Shown here: piece after piece, positions 7,589-15,331 of the stretch
Numbering within the stretch: position 1 is the first letter of the stretch
Layout of the letters: each line of letters begins with the position of its first letter
Source: Thioalkalivibrio nitratireducens DSM 14787
GTDB taxonomy: Bacteria > Pseudomonadota > Gammaproteobacteria > Ectothiorhodospirales > Ectothiorhodospiraceae
Length of the DNA: 64,000 nucleotides
NCBI RefSeq assembly: GCF_000321415.2
Contig: NC_019902.2
Span: forward strand, 248,001-312,000
Reading direction: 5' to 3'
Translations under genes and position numbers: made by a program
The notes under the pieces: generated by a model
Database searches by the model: none
Told to the model about the DNA's origin: nothing
What the model saw: the letters and a program-made list of their open reading frames with translations, nothing else

Positions 7589-9250
7589 ATGAATGATCTC
7601 AACAGACTCGGCCGTGTGGGCCGATGGATTGCGGGGGCAGCCTGTCTGTTCCTTGCCTCTGCCGCTCACGCGGAACCGGGGGAGAACCTCAAACCCGTGG
7701 ATGCGATGCAGTGCTTCGACTGCCACACGCAGATCGAGGACATGCACACAGTTGGCAAGCACGCCACCGTGAACTGTGTCCACTGTCACGATGCTACCGA
7801 GCACGTCGAAACGGCCAGCAGCCGCCGCATGGGCGAACGGCCCGTTACACGCATGGATCTGGAGGCCTGCGCTACCTGCCATACCGCACAGTTCAATTCC
7901 TTCGTTGAAGTGCGCCACGAGTCGCACCCGCGCTTGGAGAAGGCGACGCCGACGAGTCGGTCGCCGATGTTCGACAAGCTGATCGCCGGTCACGGTTTCG
8001 CGTTCGAGCACGCCGAACCGCGCAGTCACGCGTTCATGCTGGTCGATCACTTTGTCGTCGACCGCGCTTATGGCGGCCGCTTCCAGTTCAAGAACTGGCA
8101 GAAGGTCACCGACGGCATGGGGGCGGTTCGCGGCGCCTGGACAGTGCTGACCGATGCCGACCCCGAGAGCTCGGACCAGCGCCGGTTCCTGTCGCAGACG
8201 GCCACCGCCGCAAACCCGGTGTGCCTGAACTGCAAGACGCAGGACCATATCCTTGACTGGGCCTACATGGGTGACGAGCACGAAGCGGCCAAGTGGAGCC
8301 GGACCTCGGAGGTGGTCGAGTTCGCGCGTGACTTGAACCATCCGCTGAACTGCTTCATGTGCCATGACCCGCATTCGGCCGGTCCGCGCGTCGTGCGTGA
8401 CGGCCTGATCAATGCGGTTGTCGACCGCGGGCTCGGGACCTACCCGCATGACCCGGTGAAAAGCGAACAGCAGGGCATGACCAAGGTCACGTTCCAGCGC
8501 GGCCGCGAGGACTTCCGGGCGATCGGCCTGCTCGATACGGCGGATTCCAACGTGATGTGCGCCCAGTGCCACGTGGAGTACAACTGCAACCCGGGTTACC
8601 AGTTGAGTGACGGGTCGCGGGTCGGCATGGACGATCGTCGCGCCAACCACTTCTTCTGGGCCAACGTGTTCGACTACAAGGAAGCCGCGCAGGAGATCGA
8701 CTTCTTCGATTTCCGGCATGCCACCACCGGAGCGGCGCTGCCGAAGCTGCAGCATCCGGAGGCCGAGACGTTCTGGGGCTCTGTCCACGAGCGCAACGGC
8801 GTCGCCTGCGCCGACTGCCACATGCCCAAGGTTCAGCTGGAAAACGGCAAGGTCTACACCAGCCACAGCCAGCGCACGCCGCGTGACATGATGGGCCAGG
8901 CGTGTCTGAACTGCCATGCGGAGTGGACCGAGGATCAGGCCCTGTACGCGATCGACTACATCAAGAACTACACTCACGGCAAGATCGTCAAATCCGAGTA
9001 CTGGCTTGCCAAGATGATCGACCTGTTCCCGGTCGCGAAGCGGGCTGGCGTGTCGGAGGATGTTCTGAACCAGGCGCGTGAGCTGCACTACGACGCACAC
9101 CTGTACTGGGAGTGGTGGACCGCGGAAAACTCCGTCGGTTTCCACAACCCCGATCAGGCGCGTGAGTCGCTGATGACCTCGATCAGCAAGAGCAAGGAAG
9201 CCGTTAGCCTGCTGAATGACGCAATCGACGCCCAGGTGGCTTCGAGATAA
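7589..9250 (+). CDS. Octahaem cytochrome c nitrite reductase (TvNiR type)
   Basis: A 553-residue periplasmic cytochrome that reduces nitrite to ammonia (six electrons); the family also acts on sulfite and hydroxylamine. A 28-residue signal peptide ends AHA-EPGE, leaving 525 residues. Eight haem sites occur in order: CFDCH, CVHCH, CATCH, CLNCK, CFMCH, CAQCH, CADCH, CLNCH. The fourth, CLNCK at residues 212-216, places the Lys ligand of the catalytic haem at mature position 188. Tyr331 and Cys333 (YNC) become mature 303 and 305, the pair that forms the Tyr-Cys cross-link reported in Thioalkalivibrio TvNiR. As far as I recall, the protein is nearly identical to the T. nitratireducens/T. paradoxus enzyme. 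ATG 7589 follows aggagaggag. It has its own terminator and is followed by a haem-ligation cluster. Confidence 0.96.
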
Positions 9251-9271
9251 GCTGAAGTTCGACAGCCTGGA

Positions 9272-9302
9272 GGAGCCGGTGCTGGTCACCGGCTCCTTTT
9301 TT
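9272..9302 (+). terminator. Intrinsic terminator of the octahaem nitrite reductase gene
   Basis: A 10-bp perfect stem (ggagccggtg / caccggctcc) with a 5-nt loop is followed directly by six T residues at 9297-9302, 21 bp after the reductase stop. It separates the reductase transcript from the haem-ligation genes, which therefore probably have their own promoter between 9303 and 9466. Confidence 0.9.
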
Positions 9303-9466
9303 CACGGTTTCCTGCGGTAGATGTTGATGTCACGTGTTTCTGACTCCCGAGGCAATCGGGTGTGTATCGATTTCCCCAGCACCGACGGGCCGGCGTCACA
9401 GGTTCGACCCGCCGGTGCATTCCAAACGCGCAATTCGGCGGCTCCGGATTCCAAAGGCGGTGAGGC

Positions 9467-11467
9467 ATGATCCCGGAACTGGGTCAGTTCTTGATCGTTC
9501 TGGCGCTGGTGCTTGCGCTGGTTCAGGGAATCGGGCCGCTGGTCGGCGCGCATCGCGGCCACGCCAGCCTGATGGCCATTGGCCGACCGTTGGCGCAGGC
9601 ACAGTTCGTGCTGCTGCTGGCGGCATTCGCGGCGCTTGCGTGGTCCTTCCTCGCGCACGATTTCTCGGTGAAGAACGTCGCGCAGAATTCGTTCTCGCAG
9701 CTTCCTGCCGTGTACCGGTTCACCGCTACCTGGGGGTCCCACGAAGGTTCGCTGCTGCTTTGGACGGTGATTCTCGCGGGCTGGTCGGCGGCCGTCGCGG
9801 CATTCTCGAAGCAGCTGCCCGAGGAAATGGTGGCCCGTGTACTGGGTGTGATGGGTCTGATCAGTGTCGGTTTTCTGGCCCTGCTGATCTTCACTTCCAA
9901 TCCGTTCGAGCGCCTGTTCCCGATTCCGGCCGACGGACGCGACCTGAATCCGCTGCTCCAGGACGTCGGGATGATCTCGCACCCCCCGTTGCTCTACATG
10001 GGATACGTGGGGTTCTCGGTCGCGTTCGCGTTCGCGATCGCCGCGCTGCTGGCCGGCAAGCTCGACGCCGCGTGGGCGCGCTGGTCGCGTCCGTGGACCA
10101 CGACCGCCTGGACGTTCCTCACGCTGGGTGTGGCGCTCGGGAGCTGGTGGGCCTACCGTGAGCTGGGGTGGGGTGGGTGGTGGTTCTGGGATCCGACCGA
10201 GAACGCCTCGCTGATGCCCTGGCTGGCCGGCACCGCGCTGATTCACGCGCTGGCGGCTACCGAGAAGCGGGGCGTGTTCAGCAACTGGTCCGTGCTGCTG
10301 GCGATCGCGACGTTCTCGTTGTCCCTGCTCGGCACCTTCCTGGTGCGTTCCGGTGTATTGTCGTCGGTGCATGCCTTCGCAACCGACCCGGCCCGGGGCC
10401 TGTTCATCCTGGCGTTTCTGGGCCTGGTGATCGGCGGCTCGATGGCGCTGTACGCGCTGCGTGCGCCGCGCATCGTGTCGGGCGGTTCCTTCCACTGGTT
10501 CTCGCGCGAATCGCTGTTGCTGGCCAACAACGTGTTCCTGGTGGCCGCCCTCGGCGCGGTCCTGCTGGGTACGCTGTATCCGCTGTTCCTCGATGCGCTT
10601 GGGCTGGGCAAGATCTCGGTGGGGCCACCGTATTTCAACGCGGTCTTCGTGCCGTTGGTCGCCCCGGCGCTGTTCCTGGCCGGTCTCGGACCGCTGGCGC
10701 GCTGGAAGCAGGCCGATCTTCCGGATCTGATGTGGCGTCTGAAATGGGCGTTTGGGGTGGCACTGGCGACGGCGGCATTGCTGCCGCTGACGCTCAAGGG
10801 CATGAACCTGCAGGTGACGCTGGGTATCTTCCTCGCGCTCTGGATTCTGTTCACCGTGGCGAAGGGTTTTGCGTTGCGCCTGCGCAGTACCCGCAAGGGA
10901 CGCCTGCAGCAGTTGGCGGGAATGCCGAGGGCGTTCTGGGGAATGCAGATCGCGCATGCCGGACTGGCCCTGCTGGTGGTGGGAGTGACCGTCGTCTCCA
11001 ACTACGAAACCGAGCGCGACGTGCGCATGCCGATCGGCAGCCACGTCGAGCTGGCCGGATACCGCTTCCAGTTCCAGGGCGTAGAGGAGCTTCCGGGGCC
11101 GAATTACGTCGCCGGTCGGGGCACGATGGAGGTCACGAGTCCCTGGGGGCGAAATTTCGTGCTTTATCCCGAAAAGCGCAACTACAATGCGTCGGGCATG
11201 ATCATGACCCAGGCGGCGGTGAACTACGGGCCGTTCCGCGACGTGTACGTCTCGCTGGGCGAACCGCTGGGCGACGGCGTCTGGACCGTGCGCGTCTACC
11301 ACAAGCCTTTCGTCGGCTGGCTTTGGGCCGGCGCCCTGCTGCTCGCGATCGGCGGCGTGCTGGCGGCCGCCGACAGGCGTTACCGCGTCGTAGTCCGGCG
11401 CCGCGAGCGGTCGTCGGGAGCGGTGGCACCCGCCGCAGCCGTGCCCCGCGAGGAAGCCGCGACATGA
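9467..11467 (+). CDS. ccmF: Cytochrome c haem lyase, CcmF/NrfE family (first copy)
   Basis: A 666-residue polytopic membrane protein that joins haem from CcmE to apocytochrome c at the periplasmic face. It shows about 14 hydrophobic segments, the WWD-type haem-handling motif WGGWWFWDPTENAS (about residue 235), the conserved LYMGYVGFSVAFAFAIAAL segment before it, and ATEKRGVFSNW with the conserved His region after it. The start ATG 9467 follows an aaggcggtgagg ribosome site. It is the first gene after the octahaem nitrite reductase and overlaps ccmG by 4 bp. Because CXXCK haem sites need dedicated lyases in Nrf systems (NrfE with NrfF and NrfG), this copy is the likely NrfE equivalent; sequence alone cannot separate CcmF from NrfE. 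A second CcmF lies at 15332. Confidence 0.92.
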   Translation: MIPELGQFLIVLALVLALVQGIGPLVGAHRGHASLMAIGRPLAQAQFVLLLAAFAALAWSFLAHDFSVKNVAQNSFSQLPAVYRFTATWGSHEGSLLLWTVILAGWSAAVAAFSKQLPEEMVARVLGVMGLISVGFLALLIFTSNPFERLFPIPADGRDLNPLLQDVGMISHPPLLYMGYVGFSVAFAFAIAALLAGKLDAAWARWSRPWTTTAWTFLTLGVALGSWWAYRELGWGGWWFWDPTENASLMPWLAGTALIHALAATEKRGVFSNWSVLLAIATFSLSLLGTFLVRSGVLSSVHAFATDPARGLFILAFLGLVIGGSMALYALRAPRIVSGGSFHWFSRESLLLANNVFLVAALGAVLLGTLYPLFLDALGLGKISVGPPYFNAVFVPLVAPALFLAGLGPLARWKQADLPDLMWRLKWAFGVALATAALLPLTLKGMNLQVTLGIFLALWILFTVAKGFALRLRSTRKGRLQQLAGMPRAFWGMQIAHAGLALLVVGVTVVSNYETERDVRMPIGSHVELAGYRFQFQGVEELPGPNYVAGRGTMEVTSPWGRNFVLYPEKRNYNASGMIMTQAAVNYGPFRDVYVSLGEPLGDGVWTVRVYHKPFVGWLWAGALLLAIGGVLAAADRRYRVVVRRRERSSGAVAPAAAVPREEAAT

Positions 11468-11982
11468 GGCGCTGGATCCCGCTGCTGCTGGTGATGGCAC
11501 TCGGGGTATTCCTCTACCTCGGGCTGTACCTGAATCCCAAAGAGGTGCCGTCGCCTCTGGTTGGGCGCCCTGCACCGGACTTTACGCTGCCCGTGGTCGG
11601 CCGCCCGGGAGAGACCTTCTCGCCGTCCGAGGTGCGCGGCCAGGTGTGGTTGCTGAATATCTGGGCCCCCTGGTGCAGCACCTGCCTCGAGGAGCATCGC
11701 CACCTGCCGCGGATGGTCGCCGGGCGAGTACCGATCTACGGGCTGACCTGGAAGGATCTCGACCGCGAGGCGGCCCCGCTGCTCGCGCGCAACGGCAGCC
11801 CCTATGTGGCCGCGGTGGACGACCACGACGGACGCATCGCGATCCGTTACGGCGTAACCGTGACCCCGGAGACCTTCGTGATCGACCGCGACGGCATCAT
11901 CCGCATGAAACACGTAGGGCCGATCACCCCGGTGGTGTGGGAGCAGAAATTCGCACCGCTGCTCGCGGAGCTCAGGGTATGA
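11464..11982 (+). CDS. ccmG: CcmG/DsbE-type thiol:disulfide oxidoreductase (first copy)
   Basis: A 172-residue membrane-anchored thioredoxin-fold protein. One N-terminal transmembrane helix (RRWIPLLLVMALGVFLYLGL) is followed by a domain with the active site WAPWCSTC (about residue 67-71) and the cis-Pro segment GVTVTPETFVIDRDG. CcmG proteins reduce the cysteines of apocytochrome haem sites before ligation. Unlike many CcmG sequences the dipeptide between the cysteines is Ser-Thr. The gene overlaps the preceding ccmF and the following ccmH by 4 bp each, so it is translationally coupled. Confidence 0.9.
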   Translation: MRRWIPLLLVMALGVFLYLGLYLNPKEVPSPLVGRPAPDFTLPVVGRPGETFSPSEVRGQVWLLNIWAPWCSTCLEEHRHLPRMVAGRVPIYGLTWKDLDREAAPLLARNGSPYVAAVDDHDGRIAIRYGVTVTPETFVIDRDGIIRMKHVGPITPVVWEQKFAPLLAELRV

Positions 11983-12518
11983 CCAGGATGGCGCTGCTGC
12001 TCGCGGTCACGCTGATGCTGTCGCTGGTGCCATTGCTCGCCCCGGCGAGCCCGCCTGCCCTGCCGAATGCCGATGACCCGGCGCTCGAGGCGCGGCTGAA
12101 CATCCTCGCGGAAGATCTGCGCTGCGTGGTCTGTCAGAACGAGTCGCTGGCCGAGTCACGGGCGTCGCTGGCGCTGGATCTGCGCGAAGAGATTCGCGAG
12201 ATGATGCGCGCCGGGATGAGCGATGGCGAGGTCGTCGAGTCGCTGGTGGCGCGCTACGGAGATTTCGTGCTCTACCGGCCGCCGGTGAAACCGCTGACCT
12301 ACGCCCTTTGGGGCGGCCCGCTGCTGTTCCTCCTCGTGGGCGCGGGCCTGGCCGCCGGCACGCTGTATCGCCGCCGGTCGCTGCCGCCGGCACCCAACGT
12401 GAGCCGCGAGGCACTTCGGGAGGCTGCAGCCCTGCTCGATTCCGACGAACCGCTTCCACCACGAGCCCCATCCGTTTCCGGGCCGGTCTCCCGGTCCTCG
12501 TTGCAAGAAGAGAGGTAA
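11979..12518 (+). CDS. ccmH: CcmH/NrfF-type cytochrome c maturation thiol protein
   Basis: A 179-residue protein with a signal peptide (residues 1-23), a short three-helix domain carrying the defining LRCVVCQNESLAESRA motif (redox cysteines at about residues 49 and 52), and a C-terminal transmembrane helix (about 107-127, ALWGGPLLFLLVGAGLAAG) followed by a proline-rich tail. CcmH/NrfF presents the reduced apocytochrome to CcmF. This is the only LRCxxCQ protein in the window, although two CcmF and two CcmG are present. It overlaps ccmG by 4 bp. Confidence 0.92.
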   Translation: MTRMALLLAVTLMLSLVPLLAPASPPALPNADDPALEARLNILAEDLRCVVCQNESLAESRASLALDLREEIREMMRAGMSDGEVVESLVARYGDFVLYRPPVKPLTYALWGGPLLFLLVGAGLAAGTLYRRRSLPPAPNVSREALREAAALLDSDEPLPPRAPSVSGPVSRSSLQEER

Positions 12519-12523
12519 GACCC

Positions 12524-13789
12524 TTGAATTCGATCGTATCCGTAGCCGCGTTCTGGAGCATTGCCCTGCTGATTCTGGCCCTGGTCCTGCTTTGGGTCCT
12601 TCCGCCGCTGTTTCGGCGCCCCGCGACCGGCAAGACCCTGAACCGGCGGGAACTGAACATTGCCGTCTACCGCGACCAGTATCGGGAACTCGAGTCCGAT
12701 CACCGCAACGGGCTGCTCAGTGACGCGCAGCTGGAGGCTGCTCGCTCCGAACTGGAGGCGCGCCTGGCCCAGGACGCGCTGACCCGAACACCGACGCCGG
12801 CTGCGGCCACCGAGGGGGGGCGCGGTCTCGCGGCTGCGCTGCTGGCGGTCGTCCCCGCGCTCGCGCTGGGCGGCTACCTGGTCGTCGGCGACCCCGGATT
12901 CATCATGAAGGCGGCAGCGGCCGAACAGGCCGAACAGGAACGTCAGCGCAAGGTCGACGAGGCACTGGCGCGCCTGGAGGAACAGGTAGACGAGGCGCTG
13001 GCCAGCCTGGAGGAAGCGGTACGTGAGGATCCCGACGACGGCCTCAGCTGGACCTTCCTGGCCAACGCCTACATCGCCCGGGATCGGTGGGACGACGCCG
13101 AGGCCGCGTACGAGCGTGCCTACGAACTCCTTCCGGATACGGCAGTGGTCGTATCCGGCTACGCGGAGGCGCTGGCGGTGAACGCGGACCGGGACCTTCG
13201 GGGCAGGCCAATGGAACTGGTACGCGATGCGCTGGCGCTCGACCCTGAGGATCCGAAGGGTCTCGAGATGGCGGGCCTCCATGCCTATCAGAATCAGGAG
13301 TATGGCACCGCCGCCTATTACTGGAACCAGCTGTTGCGCCAGATGCCCGAGGGATCGCCAGCGCATGGCGAGCTCACCGCCATGGTCCGTCAGGCACGCG
13401 GGCTGTCGCGGGCGGAGGCTTTCGGCGAAGAGGCGGTGGGATCGACCGCAAGCATCACGGGCCGCGTCGAGCTCGCACCCGATCTGGCCGGAAGCGCTGA
13501 TCCGGGCGACACGGTCTACCTGTTCGCGCGCACCATCACTGGAAGCACCGCGCCGCTGGCGGCATTGCGCACGAGCCTGGATCAGTTGCCGGTGACCTTC
13601 ACCCTGGATGACAGCCTCGCGATGACTCCCGACCACGTTCTCTCCAATCACGAGAGTATTACGCTGGTGGCGCGCGTCTCCCGCCACGGTGACGCCCAGG
13701 CCCGTCCCGGCGACTTGGAAGGTGTGCTGGAATCGGTCGAGGTCGGTGCCGAAGACGTGCGTCTGGTGATCGACACCGTCCGACCCTGA
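12524..13789 (+). CDS. ccmI: CcmI/NrfG-type TPR protein of cytochrome c maturation (first copy)
   Basis: A 421-residue protein starting at TTG 12524, 5 bp after the ccmH stop with an agaggtaaga ribosome site. It has an N-terminal transmembrane helix (about 8-28), the CcmI-1 signature NIAVYRDQYRELESDHRNGLL, a second helix (about 103-125), an alanine/glutamate coiled coil, TPR repeats (about 165-300: DGLSWTFLANAYIARDRWDDAEAAYERAYEL and neighbours), and a C-terminal beta domain (about 310-421) that is typical of the CcmI/CycH family. CcmI chaperones the apocytochrome C-terminus. It closes the first cluster. Confidence 0.88.
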   Translation: MNSIVSVAAFWSIALLILALVLLWVLPPLFRRPATGKTLNRRELNIAVYRDQYRELESDHRNGLLSDAQLEAARSELEARLAQDALTRTPTPAAATEGGRGLAAALLAVVPALALGGYLVVGDPGFIMKAAAAEQAEQERQRKVDEALARLEEQVDEALASLEEAVREDPDDGLSWTFLANAYIARDRWDDAEAAYERAYELLPDTAVVVSGYAEALAVNADRDLRGRPMELVRDALALDPEDPKGLEMAGLHAYQNQEYGTAAYYWNQLLRQMPEGSPAHGELTAMVRQARGLSRAEAFGEEAVGSTASITGRVELAPDLAGSADPGDTVYLFARTITGSTAPLAALRTSLDQLPVTFTLDDSLAMTPDHVLSNHESITLVARVSRHGDAQARPGDLEGVLESVEVGAEDVRLVIDTVRP

Positions 13790-13872
13790 CTCAGCGTGCC
13801 GCGCCCGGGCGCGCCGGATCGGCGCCCGGGGCGGTGGCGCGCGAGACACGCTCAAATTCGGAGGAACGCACG

Positions 13873-14643
13873 ATGTCGCAGCGTGGCACGGTGGTGGTGG
13901 ACCGGGGTATCCAGTGGTTCCGGTTCACGGCGCCGGCGAATTTTTACGATCTGGCGGGGCGGATGATTCCGTGGTTTGCCGGGCTGACGGTGATTCTGTT
14001 CGTGATCGGGCTGTACCTGGGGCTGGTGGTGGCGCCGCCGGATTACCAGCAGGGGGACAGTTACCGGATCATTTACATTCACGTGCCGGCGGCGTGGATG
14101 TCGATGTTTCTGTACGTATTGATGGCCGTGTATGCCGGGATCGGGCTGGTGTGGCGGATCAAGATGGCGGAGGTGATGGCGAAGGCGATTGCGCCGACGG
14201 GGGCACTGTTCACGTTCCTGGCGTTGTGGACCGGGGCGTTGTGGGGGCGGCCGACCTGGGGGGTGTACTGGGTTTGGGATGCGCGCCTGACGTCGGAACT
14301 TATTCTGCTGTTTCTGTATCTGGGCTACATGGCGTTGCACGCGGCGATCGACGATCGGCAGCGGGCGGCGAACGCGAGTGCGGTGTTGGCGCTGGTGGGT
14401 GTGGTGAACGTGCCGATCATTTATTTTTCGGTGCAGTGGTGGAACACCTTGCACCAGGGGGCGTCGATCACGGTGACCGAGGCGCCGACGATGGCGACGA
14501 TCATGTTCGTGACCTTGCTGATCATGACGCTGGCATGCTGGATGTATTCGATTGCGGTGGTGCTGGCGCGGGCGCGGATCGAGGTGCTCGAGCGCGAGCG
14601 CCGGGCGCGCTGGGTACGGGAACGGCTGGAGGGTGAGACATGA
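13873..14643 (+). CDS. ccmC: Haem export/handling protein CcmC
   Basis: A 256-residue protein with six hydrophobic segments. The WWD-type motif reads WGRPTWGVYWVWDARLTSELIL, flanked by the two conserved His regions (YIHVPAAWMSM and WWNTLHQGASI), which together load haem onto CcmE. The start ATG 13873 follows ggaggaa. It begins the second maturation cluster, 83 bp after ccmI. ccmA and ccmB, which normally precede it, are absent here. Its codon choice (many codons ending in G) differs from that of the upstream cluster. Confidence 0.93.
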   Translation: MSQRGTVVVDRGIQWFRFTAPANFYDLAGRMIPWFAGLTVILFVIGLYLGLVVAPPDYQQGDSYRIIYIHVPAAWMSMFLYVLMAVYAGIGLVWRIKMAEVMAKAIAPTGALFTFLALWTGALWGRPTWGVYWVWDARLTSELILLFLYLGYMALHAAIDDRQRAANASAVLALVGVVNVPIIYFSVQWWNTLHQGASITVTEAPTMATIMFVTLLIMTLACWMYSIAVVLARARIEVLERERRARWVRERLEGET

Positions 14644-14810
14644 TGGAGTTTCTGGCGATGGGCGGGTATGCGCCCTATGTCTGGGGCTCGTATTTGGTGA
14701 TGGCTGGGCTGTTACTGGTGGAGTTGGTGCAGTTGCGCTATCGCCGGCGCAGTCTGATGGGCTGGCTCAAGCGCATGGCCCGGTTGAACGAGCAGGAGGG
14801 TACGCGATGA
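14643..14810 (+). CDS. ccmD: Haem exporter subunit CcmD
   Basis: A 55-residue single-span protein (MEFLAMGGYAPYVWGSYLVM, then an LLLVELVQL helix end and a basic RYRRRS tail). The GGYAxYVW pattern is the CcmD hallmark. CcmD helps release holo-CcmE from CcmC. An in-frame ATG also exists one codon earlier (14640). The gene overlaps the ccmC stop and its own stop overlaps the ccmE start, as expected for a tightly coupled ccmCDE unit. Confidence 0.9.
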   Translation: MEFLAMGGYAPYVWGSYLVMAGLLLVELVQLRYRRRSLMGWLKRMARLNEQEGTR

Positions 14811-15328
14811 AGACGCGACAGAAGCGGTTGTTGCTGGTGGCCGGCGGGCTGGCGAGCCTGGCGGTGGTGGCGGGGCTGGTGCTCAACGCCTTTCGGGACA
14901 ATCTGGTGTTTTTCTACACGCCGTCGGACATCGTCGCCGACATCGTGCCGATGGAGCGGACGTTCCGGATTGGCGGGCTGGTCGAGGACGGCAGCGTGCA
15001 GCGGGCCGAGGACGGGGTGACGGTGCATTTCCGGGTGACCGACACCGCGGTGGCGGTGCCGGTGGTGTATCACGGCATCCTGCCGAACCTGTTCCGCGAG
15101 GGCCAGGGCGTGGTCGCGGTGGGCAGTCTGCAGGACGGCGGGGTGTTCAAGGCCAGCCAGGTGATGGCGCGCCACGACGAAACCTACATGCCGCCGGAGG
15201 CGGCGGAGGCGATCGAGCGCGCGCAGCGCGAGCAGGCGCGCACGGTCGGTGCGGCCGACGCTGCGGTGGGCGGCCATCCCGGCGGCACGCCCGGCGGCTA
15301 TTCCGGCGGTTATTCCGGGGGGTACTGA
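14807..15328 (+). CDS. ccmE: Haem chaperone CcmE
   Basis: A 173-residue protein with an N-terminal membrane anchor (about 9-29) and an OB-fold domain. The haem-binding motif HDETYMPPE is present at about residues 124-132, with the covalent His and the axial Tyr. CcmE carries haem from CcmC to CcmF. The C-terminus ends in an unusual Gly/Tyr-rich tail (GGTPGGYSGGYSGGY) made from short repeated codons. It overlaps ccmD by 4 bp and is 3 bp from ccmF. Confidence 0.94.
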   Translation: MKTRQKRLLLVAGGLASLAVVAGLVLNAFRDNLVFFYTPSDIVADIVPMERTFRIGGLVEDGSVQRAEDGVTVHFRVTDTAVAVPVVYHGILPNLFREGQGVVAVGSLQDGGVFKASQVMARHDETYMPPEAAEAIERAQREQARTVGAADAAVGGHPGGTPGGYSGGYSGGY

Positions 15329-15331
15329 GGC

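Noticed and set aside
7361-9289. Very long open minus-strand frame opposite the octahaem reductase
   Set aside because: It is a shadow of a high-GC gene: the plus-strand frame has eight haem motifs and a signal peptide, while the minus frame has none.
9302-11575. 757-codon minus-strand frame opposite ccmF
   Set aside because: Its composition (Arg, Gln, His, Pro rich) is typical of an antisense shadow; the plus strand encodes a clear CcmF.
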